From contig CAKZPK010000506.1 of assembly GCA_937139035.1 (NCBI GenBank), positions 1 through 49,121 on the forward strand: DNA of 49,121 bases. Direction: 5' to 3'. This stretch comes from an uncultured Crocinitomix sp. (GTDB lineage: Bacteria; Bacteroidota; Bacteroidia; Flavobacteriales_D; Crocinitomicaceae). Positions 29,046 to 36,245 of the stretch are shown one piece after another (the stretch's first letter is position 1; the number at the start of each line of letters is the position of its first letter). The notes below the pieces were generated by a model. The model did no database searches and was not told where the DNA came from. It worked only from the letters and a program-made list of their open reading frames with translations. The position numbers and the translations under genes are program-made.

Positions 29046-29061
29046 GATAATGCACATTATC
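29046..29061. repeat. 16-bp palindrome between the LytTR and Hpt genes
   Basis: GATAATG and CATTATC are exact reverse complements separated by CA. It lies 32 nt upstream of the candidate -33 element of the Hpt gene. It could be an operator, but short AT-rich palindromes also arise by chance. Confidence 0.35.
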
Positions 29062-29093
29062 GAATAATAGCGACCAATTACCGATTGTAATTT

Positions 29094-29121
29094 TTGGTTG
29101 CCCAAGAATGTCATATCTTAG
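29094..29121 (+). promoter_or_regulatory. Candidate promoter of the Hpt gene
   Basis: TTG at 29094-29096, a 17-nt spacer and TATCTTAG at 29114-29121 match the Bacteroidetes pattern with one mismatch. It lies downstream of the ATG at 29108, which favours the ATG at 29150 as the true start. Confidence 0.45.
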
Positions 29122-29149
29122 AATGACCAAAACATCTCATTGTAGTGTT

Positions 29150-29524
29150 ATGAGTGAAAACGACGAAAACTTTGATATATCTAAATTTACTGCTGGAGAT
29201 AATTTCTTTGGGCAAATGAAGGAGGCAGGAATTGCAGATGATGCATTCGTACGAGAGATCGTTGAAATGTTTTTGAATGAAAGTGCCGGAAGTTTGCAGA
29301 CAATTGATGAAGGATTTGTCAATAATGATGAGCAATCAATTCGGTTATATTCTCATAAACTAAAATCAAGCTTTTTAATGTTTGACATGCATGATGCACA
29401 TGCATTGGCTGAAAAATTAGAGCAAATTGAACCACCAATAGCAGCAAGCCATTATATCTTTAATGAGTTGCAAGAAATTTGCGAAAAAAGCTTTGGTTTA
29501 TTGCGATTAAAATACTTAGGTTAA
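29150..29524 (+). CDS. Stand-alone Hpt (histidine phosphotransfer) protein
   Basis: I use the ATG at 29150 (124 aa). A longer start at 29108 would place the candidate promoter inside the gene, and its extra 14 residues look unstructured. The protein is helical, with the Hpt signature SHKLKSSFLMFDM, whose phospho-accepting His is residue 69. This resembles the AHxLKGSSxxLG consensus. Hpt proteins pass phosphate between receivers in multistep relays. It ends 34 bp from the stop of the convergent single-domain receiver gene, and a LytTR regulator gene lies just upstream, so both potential partners are next door. Confidence 0.85.
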   Translation: MSENDENFDISKFTAGDNFFGQMKEAGIADDAFVREIVEMFLNESAGSLQTIDEGFVNNDEQSIRLYSHKLKSSFLMFDMHDAHALAEKLEQIEPPIAASHYIFNELQEICEKSFGLLRLKYLG

Positions 29525-29558
29525 CTCCCCTTTTCTTCACCAATTTTAACGATTCAAA

Positions 29559-29951
29559 TTAGGCTAAAAGTTGGCTCAACTCATTAATTTGAGCAATTGT
29601 TAGTGGCTTAGAGTAAAATTCAATATTGTCATATAAACTTTTACAACGTTCTTTATCAACACTTTCTTCAGACGAAGTTAGGATAACTATTAAAGGTTTT
29701 TGATTTCCAATTTTTTCAAGAGGTGCGTGCACCATACTCAAAAATTCAAAACCATCAATAACAGGCATGTTTAAGTCTAGGAATATGAGATCTGGACATT
29801 GTTTGGAATCGGTTAAAAAATCTAACCCCTCTTTTCCATTTGTACAGATAGAAATTGTTTTTGCAAAGTTTAATTTGCTCAGTAGTCGATTGTGAAAATT
29901 GTTCGTAGCTTCGCTATCATCAATCAACAGAAGATGCTCTATAGGATTCAT
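29559..29951 (-). CDS. Single-domain response regulator (receiver only)
   Basis: The 130-aa protein is a CheY/Spo0F-like receiver with no output domain. Asp11-Asp12 form the acidic pocket, Asp59 in LIFLDLNMPVIDGFEF is the phospho-acceptor, Thr-Ser in VILTSSEES is the switch position, and FYSKPLTI holds the conserved Lys. It is the last gene of the minus-strand operon, 26 bp after the histidine kinase stop, so it is probably that kinase's direct substrate. Without an output domain it must act by protein contact or pass phosphate on, for which the adjacent Hpt protein is the obvious acceptor. Confidence 0.92.
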   Translation of the reverse strand: MNPIEHLLLIDDSEATNNFHNRLLSKLNFAKTISICTNGKEGLDFLTDSKQCPDLIFLDLNMPVIDGFEFLSMVHAPLEKIGNQKPLIVILTSSEESVDKERCKSLYDNIEFYSKPLTIAQINELSQLLA

Positions 29952-29977
29952 TATTACTAAAAATTAGGTGTCTAAAT

Positions 29978-30838
29978 TTACACCTTTTCAAACGGAATAA
30001 CAACTGTAAAGGTTGAACCTTTTCCTAATTCACTCTCTAATGTTAATTTACCACCGTAGTTTTCTAAAAACTTATTTACAATATACATACCAATGCCTGA
30101 TCCGCTTTCGTCGTTCTGAACCCTTTTAAATAAGCCAAAAACTTTTGCCTCATTCGCATTTAAGTCAATTCCTGCACCGTTGTCCTTAACAGAAATGTAT
30201 ACTTCATTGTTAATTTTTAAAGTACTCACTTTAATCTCAGGATGCTCGGTTGCGCCCGAATATTGAATAGCGTTTGATATGATATTCTGTAAGATACTCC
30301 TTAAAGCTACAGGATAGTACATAAAATCGTTGATCTCCGTAAAATCACAGATGAATATCACTTTAGCCGCCAAAATTTTTGATCGCATACCGGATAAAAC
30401 GCTCTCTACCAGTGTTTCTAAATTAATGGCTTTGCGTAATTCGTCCTTATTGTTTCTGGCTTTTAGTGCATTCGTCAGTTCGCGAATAACTTGTTGGGCT
30501 TCTTCTACTGAGTATTTTAACCATTTTAATGAGTCTAAAACATCTGGTGTAGGATTTTCCAAATCAAATTCAAGTAAATCTAAATAGCCTTGAATATTGG
30601 CTAAAGGCGATTTTAAGTCATGCGTAGCAACATAAGTAAATTGTTCTAGTTCCTTATTGTATTTCACCAATTGGGCATGCTGATTTTCAATTGTTTTATT
30701 GGTGTTAGATGGTGCGCAATTTTCTAACGCTTCGTTAGATTTTTGCAAGGCTTTGTTTTCAGCCTCCAATTCATCTATGCGTTGTTGTAAATCCTTTACG
30801 GATTTAGGGTTTTTCGGTGCCGCATTTTGTTCTGGCAC
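29978..30838 (-). CDS. Cytoplasmic sensor histidine kinase with N-terminal coiled coil
   Basis: The 286-aa protein has no transmembrane segment and no recognisable PAS, GAF or HAMP domain. Residues ~14-65 are a coiled coil (VKDLQQRIDELEAENKALQK). The HisKA helix has His73 in TYVATHDLKSPLANIQGYLD. The HATPase domain shows the N box (LQNIISNAIQYSG), the G1 box (VKDNGAGID) and the G2 box (GSGIGMYIVNKFLENYGG). Input must therefore come from a partner protein. The Ras-like GTPase gene lies 5 bp upstream in the same operon, which makes the GTPase a plausible input. The gene for its likely substrate, a lone receiver, follows. Confidence 0.93.
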   Translation of the reverse strand: MPEQNAAPKNPKSVKDLQQRIDELEAENKALQKSNEALENCAPSNTNKTIENQHAQLVKYNKELEQFTYVATHDLKSPLANIQGYLDLLEFDLENPTPDVLDSLKWLKYSVEEAQQVIRELTNALKARNNKDELRKAINLETLVESVLSGMRSKILAAKVIFICDFTEINDFMYYPVALRSILQNIISNAIQYSGATEHPEIKVSTLKINNEVYISVKDNGAGIDLNANEAKVFGLFKRVQNDESGSGIGMYIVNKFLENYGGKLTLESELGKGSTFTVVIPFEKV

Positions 30839-30843
30839 AACTA

Positions 30844-31332
30844 TTATTTTGAAAGTATATTGGTTGCCATTTGAAGAAAGGCCTGTTCCACATTGTTACC
30901 AATTTTTGCACTTGTTAAAAAGTCATATTCGTAATCGGCTAAGTAAGTGCTTGGGTCTTCAGTAATCAAATCTGATTTATTGATAATAACAGCGGTTTCA
31001 GTTCCTTGAAAATCTTTAGAAAGAATAACCTCTCTTTCTTTCATTACACTTTCATAGGTTTCTGGGCGCATAGCATCACAAACTAAAAACACACCGTGGG
31101 CACCACGTAAATAATTGTTGTAAAGTGTTTTGCTCATCATGTTTCCGGCAATGTCCCAAAGCATTAAATTAACTTGCACATCACCAACTTCAACAACTTT
31201 TTTAGAGATTTTAATGCCGATTGTAGTCAGGTACTCATCATTAAAAATACTGTGTACGTAACGTTTAACAAGAGAGGTTTTGCCAACGCCTTCGTTTCCT
31301 AAGAGGACAATTTTTTTACTTACTGTTTTCAT
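30844..31332 (-). CDS. Ras/Rab-like small GTPase
   Basis: The 162-aa protein is one complete Ras-fold G domain. The motifs are a P-loop GNEGVGKTS (12-20), switch I with Thr36/Thr37, G3 WDIAGN (Asp60 to Gly63), G4 NKSD (118-121), and G5 TSAK (140-143). The position of the Ras catalytic Gln61 is Asn64 here, so intrinsic hydrolysis may be slow or depend on a partner. There is no C-terminal prenylation motif or extra domain. Its start lies 14 bp inside the end of the upstream longin/roadblock-like gene, implying translational coupling, and the kinase gene follows after 5 bp. Small Ras-like GTPases in bacteria, such as MglA, control polarity and motility with roadblock partners. Confidence 0.93.
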   Translation of the reverse strand: MKTVSKKIVLLGNEGVGKTSLVKRYVHSIFNDEYLTTIGIKISKKVVEVGDVQVNLMLWDIAGNMMSKTLYNNYLRGAHGVFLVCDAMRPETYESVMKEREVILSKDFQGTETAVIINKSDLITEDPSTYLADYEYDFLTSAKIGNNVEQAFLQMATNILSK

Positions 31333-32116
31333 TCAAATCTTCTAAATTTAAATCAATATTGCTTGTGTATTTATTAGAAAATGTTTCAGACAGAGCTTCT
31401 TCTACGGTTTTCTTTAATTTGTCATCAATATCCTTTAACGGAATTGAGCCTAGTTTTATATCGGTTAAATGCAAAAAATCATCTTGCAATTCTGCACGCG
31501 TCTCCTCATCCACATACCCTTCCATTACACAAGCAAAGTAAAACCGATTAAAGTTATACATTAAAATTTTATAGCTGCTATATTCTAAACTTTCTAATTC
31601 AGAATTTTCTTCGCCAAAAGCACTTTCAACAAAAGATTTAATGGCTGACAGCATTCCCGCGACAAGGTCTGGTTCTAAAATATTCTGCGGTGAGTACTCT
31701 CCAATAAGCAGGCCAGTTTCTTTTTCAATAACAAATATTTGAAGAAGTGAACTGTCAGTGGCTTCGTTTATTGCTGCATCTCCTTCAGAAACACCTGCCA
31801 TTTTGTTTTTAATCCGCTGTTTTAAAAATTGAAACGAGAAAATGGCTTTACTTTTAGTTTCAATGTTTTGTTTAAGTCGATTAATTTCGCTGGTAATAAA
31901 TCGTTTAATCATTTTACCCATAACTGGGCCAAGTACATCAATAATTTCAGCTTTTGATTGTTGAATTACTGCCGCAAATTTTTCAGGATCATTGAGTTCT
32001 TTTTCAAGCTCATCTAATTTTTCCATTATGCGCTCATTTTGTTGCGCATAGTTTTCCCTATCACTCTCTAAAATTAAGTGTCGCAATTCTTCAAAATGAT
32101 CCTTTTCAGTGGGCAT
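31316..32116 (-). CDS. Putative small-GTPase partner with a longin/roadblock-like domain
   Basis: I do not recognise a named family with certainty. The 266-aa protein has a charged helical N-terminus (1-55), then a helix pair at 57-90 (IIDVLGPVMGKMIKRFITSE). A compact alpha/beta domain at about 123-225 reads LLQIFVIEKETGLLIGEYS, DLVAGMLSAIKSFVESAFG, and LEYSSYKILMYNFNRFYFAC. That strand-turn-strand, long helix, strand-strand order resembles longin/roadblock folds, which bind small GTPases. From memory it resembles uncharacterised cyanobacterial proteins found near small GTPases. There is no signal peptide, so it is cytoplasmic. It overlaps the GTPase gene by 17 bp and follows the coiled-coil gene by 18 bp. 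The role as a GTPase regulator or scaffold is inference. Confidence 0.8.
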   Translation of the reverse strand: MPTEKDHFEELRHLILESDRENYAQQNERIMEKLDELEKELNDPEKFAAVIQQSKAEIIDVLGPVMGKMIKRFITSEINRLKQNIETKSKAIFSFQFLKQRIKNKMAGVSEGDAAINEATDSSLLQIFVIEKETGLLIGEYSPQNILEPDLVAGMLSAIKSFVESAFGEENSELESLEYSSYKILMYNFNRFYFACVMEGYVDEETRAELQDDFLHLTDIKLGSIPLKDIDDKLKKTVEEALSETFSNKYTSNIDLNLEDLNENSK

Positions 32117-32134
32117 TTTTACTCAGATGAGATA

Positions 32135-32446
32135 TTAATTATCTTGCAATTTCTCACCGATTTGAATAAGCATTTTGCCCAGTTTCGCACGGTCAGTTTT
32201 CTTATTGTCTAACGCCGTTAATTTTTTCATTAAATCTGCCTCTAACCGATCAATACGAGTGGTGATTGCTTTTTCCAATTGACTTAACGCTTTTTGCTGG
32301 TCTATTGTGTCTTGAGCGTTTTGCGTTTTGTTGTCATCAATTGCTTTGTGAATATCCTTGAATTCAGCATCATAATCCTGAATTTCTTGTCCAAAGATAA
32401 GTTCCTTTACTGCCTGTAATTTTGATAATTCTGATTCGCTAGCCAT
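32135..32446 (-). CDS. Small coiled-coil protein, first gene of the GTPase operon
   Basis: The 103-aa acidic/basic helical protein starts with a short motif LQAVKELIFGQEIQDYDAEF and then forms a likely coiled coil from about residue 30 to 85 (QQKALSQLEKAITTRIDRLE). It has no signal peptide, membrane segment or catalytic motif. It leads the operon, with a candidate -7 element 35 nt upstream. Oligomerisation or scaffolding for the next gene's product is a reasonable guess, because both proteins share a helical, charged N-terminal style. No function is established. Confidence 0.8.
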   Translation of the reverse strand: MASESELSKLQAVKELIFGQEIQDYDAEFKDIHKAIDDNKTQNAQDTIDQQKALSQLEKAITTRIDRLEADLMKKLTALDNKKTDRAKLGKMLIQIGEKLQDN

Positions 32447-32481
32447 AGCCTTCCGTAAATTTAAAGTTGAGGTTAATGTAG

Positions 32482-32489
32482 CAAATATA
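32482..32489 (-). promoter_or_regulatory. Candidate -7 element TATATTTG for the GTPase/kinase operon
   Basis: On the minus strand this is a full TAnnTTTG match, 35 nt before the ATG at 32446. It is the same octamer as in front of the LytTR gene at 28285. No clear -33 TTG is seen. Confidence 0.45.
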
Positions 32490-32607
32490 TTAATTCTAAA
32501 GGCATGAGGTATAGAATTAATTAATCTGATTTTATATATTTTTATTGAGGCCTTGCAATTAAATTTGATTTATGGTAACTTGATGGTTGATTATCTGGAC
32601 TTAATAA

Positions 32608-32904
32608 ATGAGAACAATTTTATTGTTGCATTGTTTGAGTTTAACCCAAAACAACCACGAAATGTACATATGGAAAGAGATAGAGATCATTGAACTCTTA
32701 AAAAACAGGAATAATTTAGATATTCAAAAAATGTATAAACGAGGAGCCATTGTGCAAGGTGGGCGTTATCGTATTTTGGAACTTGAAAAAAATGATGATA
32801 GAGTGGAGGTTTTAGCGCGTTTAGAACCAGGCTTTGAAGAGTATATTACTTTTTTAAAAAAGGATTATGACCTTATTCCTCAAGCGCTATCCGAGTTGGC
32901 TTAG
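32608..32904 (+). CDS. Small hypothetical protein
   Basis: I do not recognise it. The frame from ATG 32608 gives 98 aa, and a second ATG at 32662 gives 80 aa starting MYIWKEIEIIELL; I slightly prefer the latter because the first 18 residues look arbitrary. The body (KMYKRGAIVQGGRYRILELE, VEVLARLEPGFEEYITFLKK) has a mixed helix-strand pattern with even charge, as in real small cytoplasmic proteins. The end overlaps the convergent secreted-protein gene by 32 bp. It is divergent from the GTPase operon across 161 bp. Confidence 0.55.
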   Translation: MRTILLLHCLSLTQNNHEMYIWKEIEIIELLKNRNNLDIQKMYKRGAIVQGGRYRILELEKNDDRVEVLARLEPGFEEYITFLKKDYDLIPQALSELA

Positions 32905-33352
32905 GAAGAATTCTTTCTCTATTAAAAAGAATAGATAAACCGCTATTAATTGTACTTTCCCTATCAAGGGATAGATTTTCTGATTCGGTTAATTCTGGTT
33001 CAGAGGTTAATAATTCTAAATCTTCAGGATTAATTTCTATATCTTCAACTAAGTCAATAGCTGGCCTGTTAACTACTGATTGAAGATTGTGTGTTTCAGT
33101 CGATACAATAGTTGCAGAATTGTGTGGAGGATGCTCAAGGATAGCTTTAGCATTAAAGGCGAGTAAACCAGAAAGGTTTGCTTCAGTTATGCTATAATCG
33201 TCTCTCAGTGCTAAGTTATCTTCTTCGTAAGAAAGGTCTGCCGTGCGCTGATATTGATTGCTAACATCCTTTTGCTCTTCCATTGTTGCTGCTCTAACAA
33301 CCACCATAGCTGTTAATAGTGCCGCGCCATATGTCGAAATTTGTTTAATCAT
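32873..33352 (-). CDS. Hypothetical acidic protein with N-terminal membrane/signal segment
   Basis: I do not recognise it. The 159-aa protein begins MIKQISTYGAALLTAMVVVR, a possible signal peptide or anchor, and continues as an acidic, low-complexity chain without cysteine (DLVEDIEINPEDLELLTSEP, LTESENLSLDRESTINSG). Secondary structure is probably sparse. The last 32 bp overlap the convergent gene at 32608-32904. Position and composition give no function; an extracytoplasmic disordered protein is the best description. Confidence 0.6.
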   Translation of the reverse strand: MIKQISTYGAALLTAMVVVRAATMEEQKDVSNQYQRTADLSYEEDNLALRDDYSITEANLSGLLAFNAKAILEHPPHNSATIVSTETHNLQSVVNRPAIDLVEDIEINPEDLELLTSEPELTESENLSLDRESTINSGLSILFNRERILPKPTRIALEE

Positions 33353-33500
33353 GTAGTTTGAGTGAGGAAAGCTTACTATTTAAACGATCTTAAATCAAAA
33401 TAGTAGCCTGCCTTGAACGAATATAGGAAATTAAGATTGATTTTCAAACGGTAAATCGATAAAGCCCTTGAATGTGGCGACCAACATTTGAAATTGCATA

Positions 33501-33530
33501 AAAAAAGGGAAGTTGATCCAACTTCCCTTT
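33501..33530 (-). terminator. Intrinsic terminator after the universal stress protein gene
   Basis: AAAGGGAAGTTG (33504-33515) pairs perfectly with CAACTTCCCTTT (33519-33530) around a 3-nt loop. On the minus strand the stem runs into six T (33506-33501). It lies about 24 nt past the stop at 33554. Confidence 0.85.
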
Positions 33531-33553
33531 AGTAATTAGTATTATTCTAAGGT

Positions 33554-34387
33554 CTATGTGAAAATAGCCTGGTAAGTATTTGTAGCATTAATTGGGTTTA
33601 CAACTAATACAGGAATCTTAGCATCATTTGTAATCATGTATTGCTCATGAGATGCTCCAAATACTCCTAGTATTTGATTCTTTTGAATGTTCATAATCGC
33701 AATTAAATCTGCGTTTACTTTAACAGCATGCTCTACTACTTCTTTGTCAAAATCTTTGGCAGAAGCTAAAGTTGTTGTTACCTCGATATTACGCTCTCCA
33801 AAAAATTTGTTTGCGAATATAATATTGGCTTTAACTGTATGTTGTAAAAACTCATCAGCCTCGTCAGGAATAACAACATGAACACGTGAGTTAAAGTACT
33901 TTGCCATATTAGCAACTAACGTTAACTTTTGTTTCGTTTCTTTATGTAAATCTAACGGCACAATGATATCGTCATAACCAGACTCATTGATGCGCGTTTC
34001 TTGCACAATAACAAATGGTGTCGGTGAATTTGTTACAACTTTTAAGGCGTGGCTTCCAGTAATATGTTGCCATCCGTGTGCACCGTGTGTTCCCATAAAG
34101 ATTAGCTCAGCACCAATCTCTAAAGCAAACTCGGCAATATCATCAAAGATATTTCCAACCCGAACATGGCAAATTATTTCAACACCGTTTGATTGGGTAG
34201 ATCCTTGCGCTTTATCTACAGCAGCATTCAATTTTTCCTTTGCCTCTTTAATTGCTTCTTTTTTGGCAACAACATGGAGTAAATGAACATCAGCTCCAAC
34301 AACTTGTGCCGTAATCAGTGCGTGCTCAATAGCACTCTCTGCAACTTCGGTAAAATCGAAGGGCACAATAAATTTTTTCTTGGTCAT
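33554..34387 (-). CDS. Universal stress protein with two UspA domains
   Basis: The 277-aa protein has two UspA folds in tandem. Domain 1 (about 1-140) starts KKFIVPFDFTEVAESAIEHA and has the nucleotide loop MGTHGAHGWQHITGSHALKV, close to the G-x2-G-x9-GS ATP-binding pattern. Domain 2 (about 145-277) starts DDIIVPLDLHKETKQKLTLV, but its loop (IMNIQKNQILGVFGASHEQY) lacks the first Gly pair, so it may not bind ATP. These cytoplasmic proteins help cells endure stress and starvation. It is a single gene with its own terminator and a candidate -7 element upstream. Confidence 0.9.
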   Translation of the reverse strand: MTKKKFIVPFDFTEVAESAIEHALITAQVVGADVHLLHVVAKKEAIKEAKEKLNAAVDKAQGSTQSNGVEIICHVRVGNIFDDIAEFALEIGAELIFMGTHGAHGWQHITGSHALKVVTNSPTPFVIVQETRINESGYDDIIVPLDLHKETKQKLTLVANMAKYFNSRVHVVIPDEADEFLQHTVKANIIFANKFFGERNIEVTTTLASAKDFDKEVVEHAVKVNADLIAIMNIQKNQILGVFGASHEQYMITNDAKIPVLVVNPINATNTYQAIFT

Positions 34388-34420
34388 AGTTTAAAGATTT
34401 GTTCTGGTTTTATAATAACA

Positions 34421-34428
34421 CAAATTTA
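34421..34428 (-). promoter_or_regulatory. Candidate -7 element TAAATTTG upstream of the universal stress protein gene
   Basis: A full TAnnTTTG match on the minus strand, 33 nt before the ATG at 34387. The nearest TTG upstream is 25 nt away, slightly beyond the usual spacer. Confidence 0.45.
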
Positions 34429-34500
34429 TACTTTTTTAAGGTGATTAGGCCTACAAAATAGTAATAATTAATCTATTTATTATGGATTATAAATAAAAAC

Positions 34501-35391
34501 TCAAGATGCAGTTTTTTTATTTTTCAAATACCCGTTTATAAATATTGCTCCAATTATAATACAAGTGCCAATGTAAAACCCAGTGGACATCTTCTCACTA
34601 ACCTCACCACGAACATAGCCAAGTGTTAATGCGATTATAATGGCATAAATTGGTTCCATATTTAACCCCATACTCACTGTAAATGGAGTAAGAAATTTCA
34701 TGAGCCAAACGCTTATCATAAATGCAGCGGTGGTGCATACTAATCCAAGTATTAATAAATAAATCCAATCTGTTTGACTAACTTCAAATAGGTTTTGATT
34801 TAAAGCATTTGTTCCGGCCAAAATAATTGCCATTGTCACAAATCCACCAAGCATTTCGTACTTAGTAATTTGAAATGAGGGCATGGTGCGGATATGTTTT
34901 CCGTTTAAAACGCCAAATAATGCCGCTAAAAAAGCAGAGATTAACCCAACCATAATTCCACTAATATATTGCGGTTCAAAGCCTATGATTAAAACAATTC
35001 CTGTTACAATGGCTAAGCTCAAAACAAATTCGGATAAAAGCCACGTTCTTTTTAAAATGAGGGGTTCTAAAATTGCGGTAAATAATGTTGTACTTGACAT
35101 GCATACAACTCCTACAGATACAGTACTTAGTTTAATGGATTGAAAAAAGGTAAACCAATGCAGTCCCACCACTATTCCCGTTCCTAATAAAATGGCAAGT
35201 TGAACAGGTGTAATACTCCGTTTGCTTCTGTAGAAAAAACCAATAAGCAAAAGTGAGGTAAAGGCAATACCCATTCTAAAAAAAACAATTTTGTCGGCTG
35301 ACAAATCTATTTCTTTACCCAATACTCCGGTAAAGCCCCATACAAATACAATGAGGTTGAGAATTAAATAATGCTTTAAAGTTCCGCCCAT
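34501..35391 (-). CDS. EamA/DMT-family permease
   Basis: The 296-aa protein is almost wholly hydrophobic, with about ten transmembrane helices in two EamA repeats. The first begins HYLILNLIVFVWGFTGVLGK and the second begins at SGIMVGLISAFLAALFGVLN. It ends with a short basic tail (GYLKNKKTAS) in the cytoplasm. DMT permeases move amino acids, nucleotide sugars or other metabolites, and the substrate here is unknown. Its ATG directly follows the T run of the terminator of the upstream gene, with no leader left for a ribosome site. Confidence 0.92.
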   Translation of the reverse strand: MGGTLKHYLILNLIVFVWGFTGVLGKEIDLSADKIVFFRMGIAFTSLLLIGFFYRSKRSITPVQLAILLGTGIVVGLHWFTFFQSIKLSTVSVGVVCMSSTTLFTAILEPLILKRTWLLSEFVLSLAIVTGIVLIIGFEPQYISGIMVGLISAFLAALFGVLNGKHIRTMPSFQITKYEMLGGFVTMAIILAGTNALNQNLFEVSQTDWIYLLILGLVCTTAAFMISVWLMKFLTPFTVSMGLNMEPIYAIIIALTLGYVRGEVSEKMSTGFYIGTCIIIGAIFINGYLKNKKTAS

Positions 35392-35436
35392 AAAAAAACC
35401 GCAACAAACACTGCATGTTTTACAGGTTTGATGCGG
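35392..35436 (-). terminator. Intrinsic terminator touching the EamA start codon
   Basis: On the minus strand CCGCA-t-CAAAC pairs with GTTTG-t-TGCGG (35436 to 35399), followed by seven T (35398-35392). The next three bases are the ATG at 35391. It lies about 29 nt after the stop of the upstream gene at 35465. Confidence 0.85.
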
Positions 35437-35464
35437 CTAAAATTAGTTAGTTTTATTGAGCCTA

Positions 35465-36118
35465 CTATTTAACAGCTTCTTTTTTCTTAATTACTGTTTT
35501 TACCTTTTCTTCTTGTTCCGTTATCTCTCCTTTTTTAGACTCTTGGTTCTTCTTTCCTTCTTCAATTGATTTTTCTGTCTCTTCAATTTTTTTCTTGTAA
35601 TCCTCAATTGCTTTCTTCATTTTCTCCTCTTCTTTTTCCAAATCCTCTAACTCTTTTTGTCGCTCTTTTAAGATTTTTTCTTCGGCTTTAATTTCCTCAT
35701 CTACTACACTTTTTGCTGCTTTAATGCCAAATTTTTGTAAACGAGCATTAATCACTTTTGCCTGCGCACCATGTTCGCCCGAATTTAAAAAAGCGCCTCC
35801 TAAATCAATAGCCACTGATACAAATGCACCACCGTCTCCGTTTTCTTCCACTTTTGCATAAACGTCAAAAGTGTTTTTCCCCATTTCTTTTAATTTACAA
35901 TCGTCAACAAATACAAAAGAACCTCCTTTATACTTTCCTTTCCAATCTTTCAACTCGTCTTTTAATTCTTTTTCAATTTGTTTAAGCGTACCGTATGGAA
36001 TAGAGACGTAAAAGCCTTCTTTCGTTCCGTCAATATTTACCTTTTTTTCTTCAACTGATACTTGTGCAAATGCACCAAATGTCATTAGTGCAATTATAAG
36101 GGTGGTTATTTTTTTCAT
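35465..36118 (-). CDS. Secreted hypothetical protein with C-terminal coiled coil
   Basis: The 217-aa protein has a signal peptide (KKITTLIIALMTFGAFA, then QVSVEEKK). Residues ~25-125 form a mixed alpha/beta domain (YVSIPYGTLKQIEKELKDEL, GAFVSVAIDLGGAFLNSGEH) that I do not recognise. Residues ~135-215 are a Lys/Glu-rich coiled coil (KILKERQKELEDLEKEEEKM). It should lie in the periplasm as an oligomer. It is a single-gene unit with a strong terminator directly behind it. Similar small secreted domains occur in many Flavobacteriales, but I know of no role. Confidence 0.8.
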   Translation of the reverse strand: MKKITTLIIALMTFGAFAQVSVEEKKVNIDGTKEGFYVSIPYGTLKQIEKELKDELKDWKGKYKGGSFVFVDDCKLKEMGKNTFDVYAKVEENGDGGAFVSVAIDLGGAFLNSGEHGAQAKVINARLQKFGIKAAKSVVDEEIKAEEKILKERQKELEDLEKEEEKMKKAIEDYKKKIEETEKSIEEGKKNQESKKGEITEQEEKVKTVIKKKEAVK

Positions 36119-36245
36119 GCTATGTATTTTTATTTTTGGGAAGTAAGAACAATTATTTCGTCCGCTTCAAAGTTTTAATAAAAATAAGCATTTGTAACCT
36201 TCTAGACACGACTCATCCTATGAAAATGACTATTTTTACGACGAA

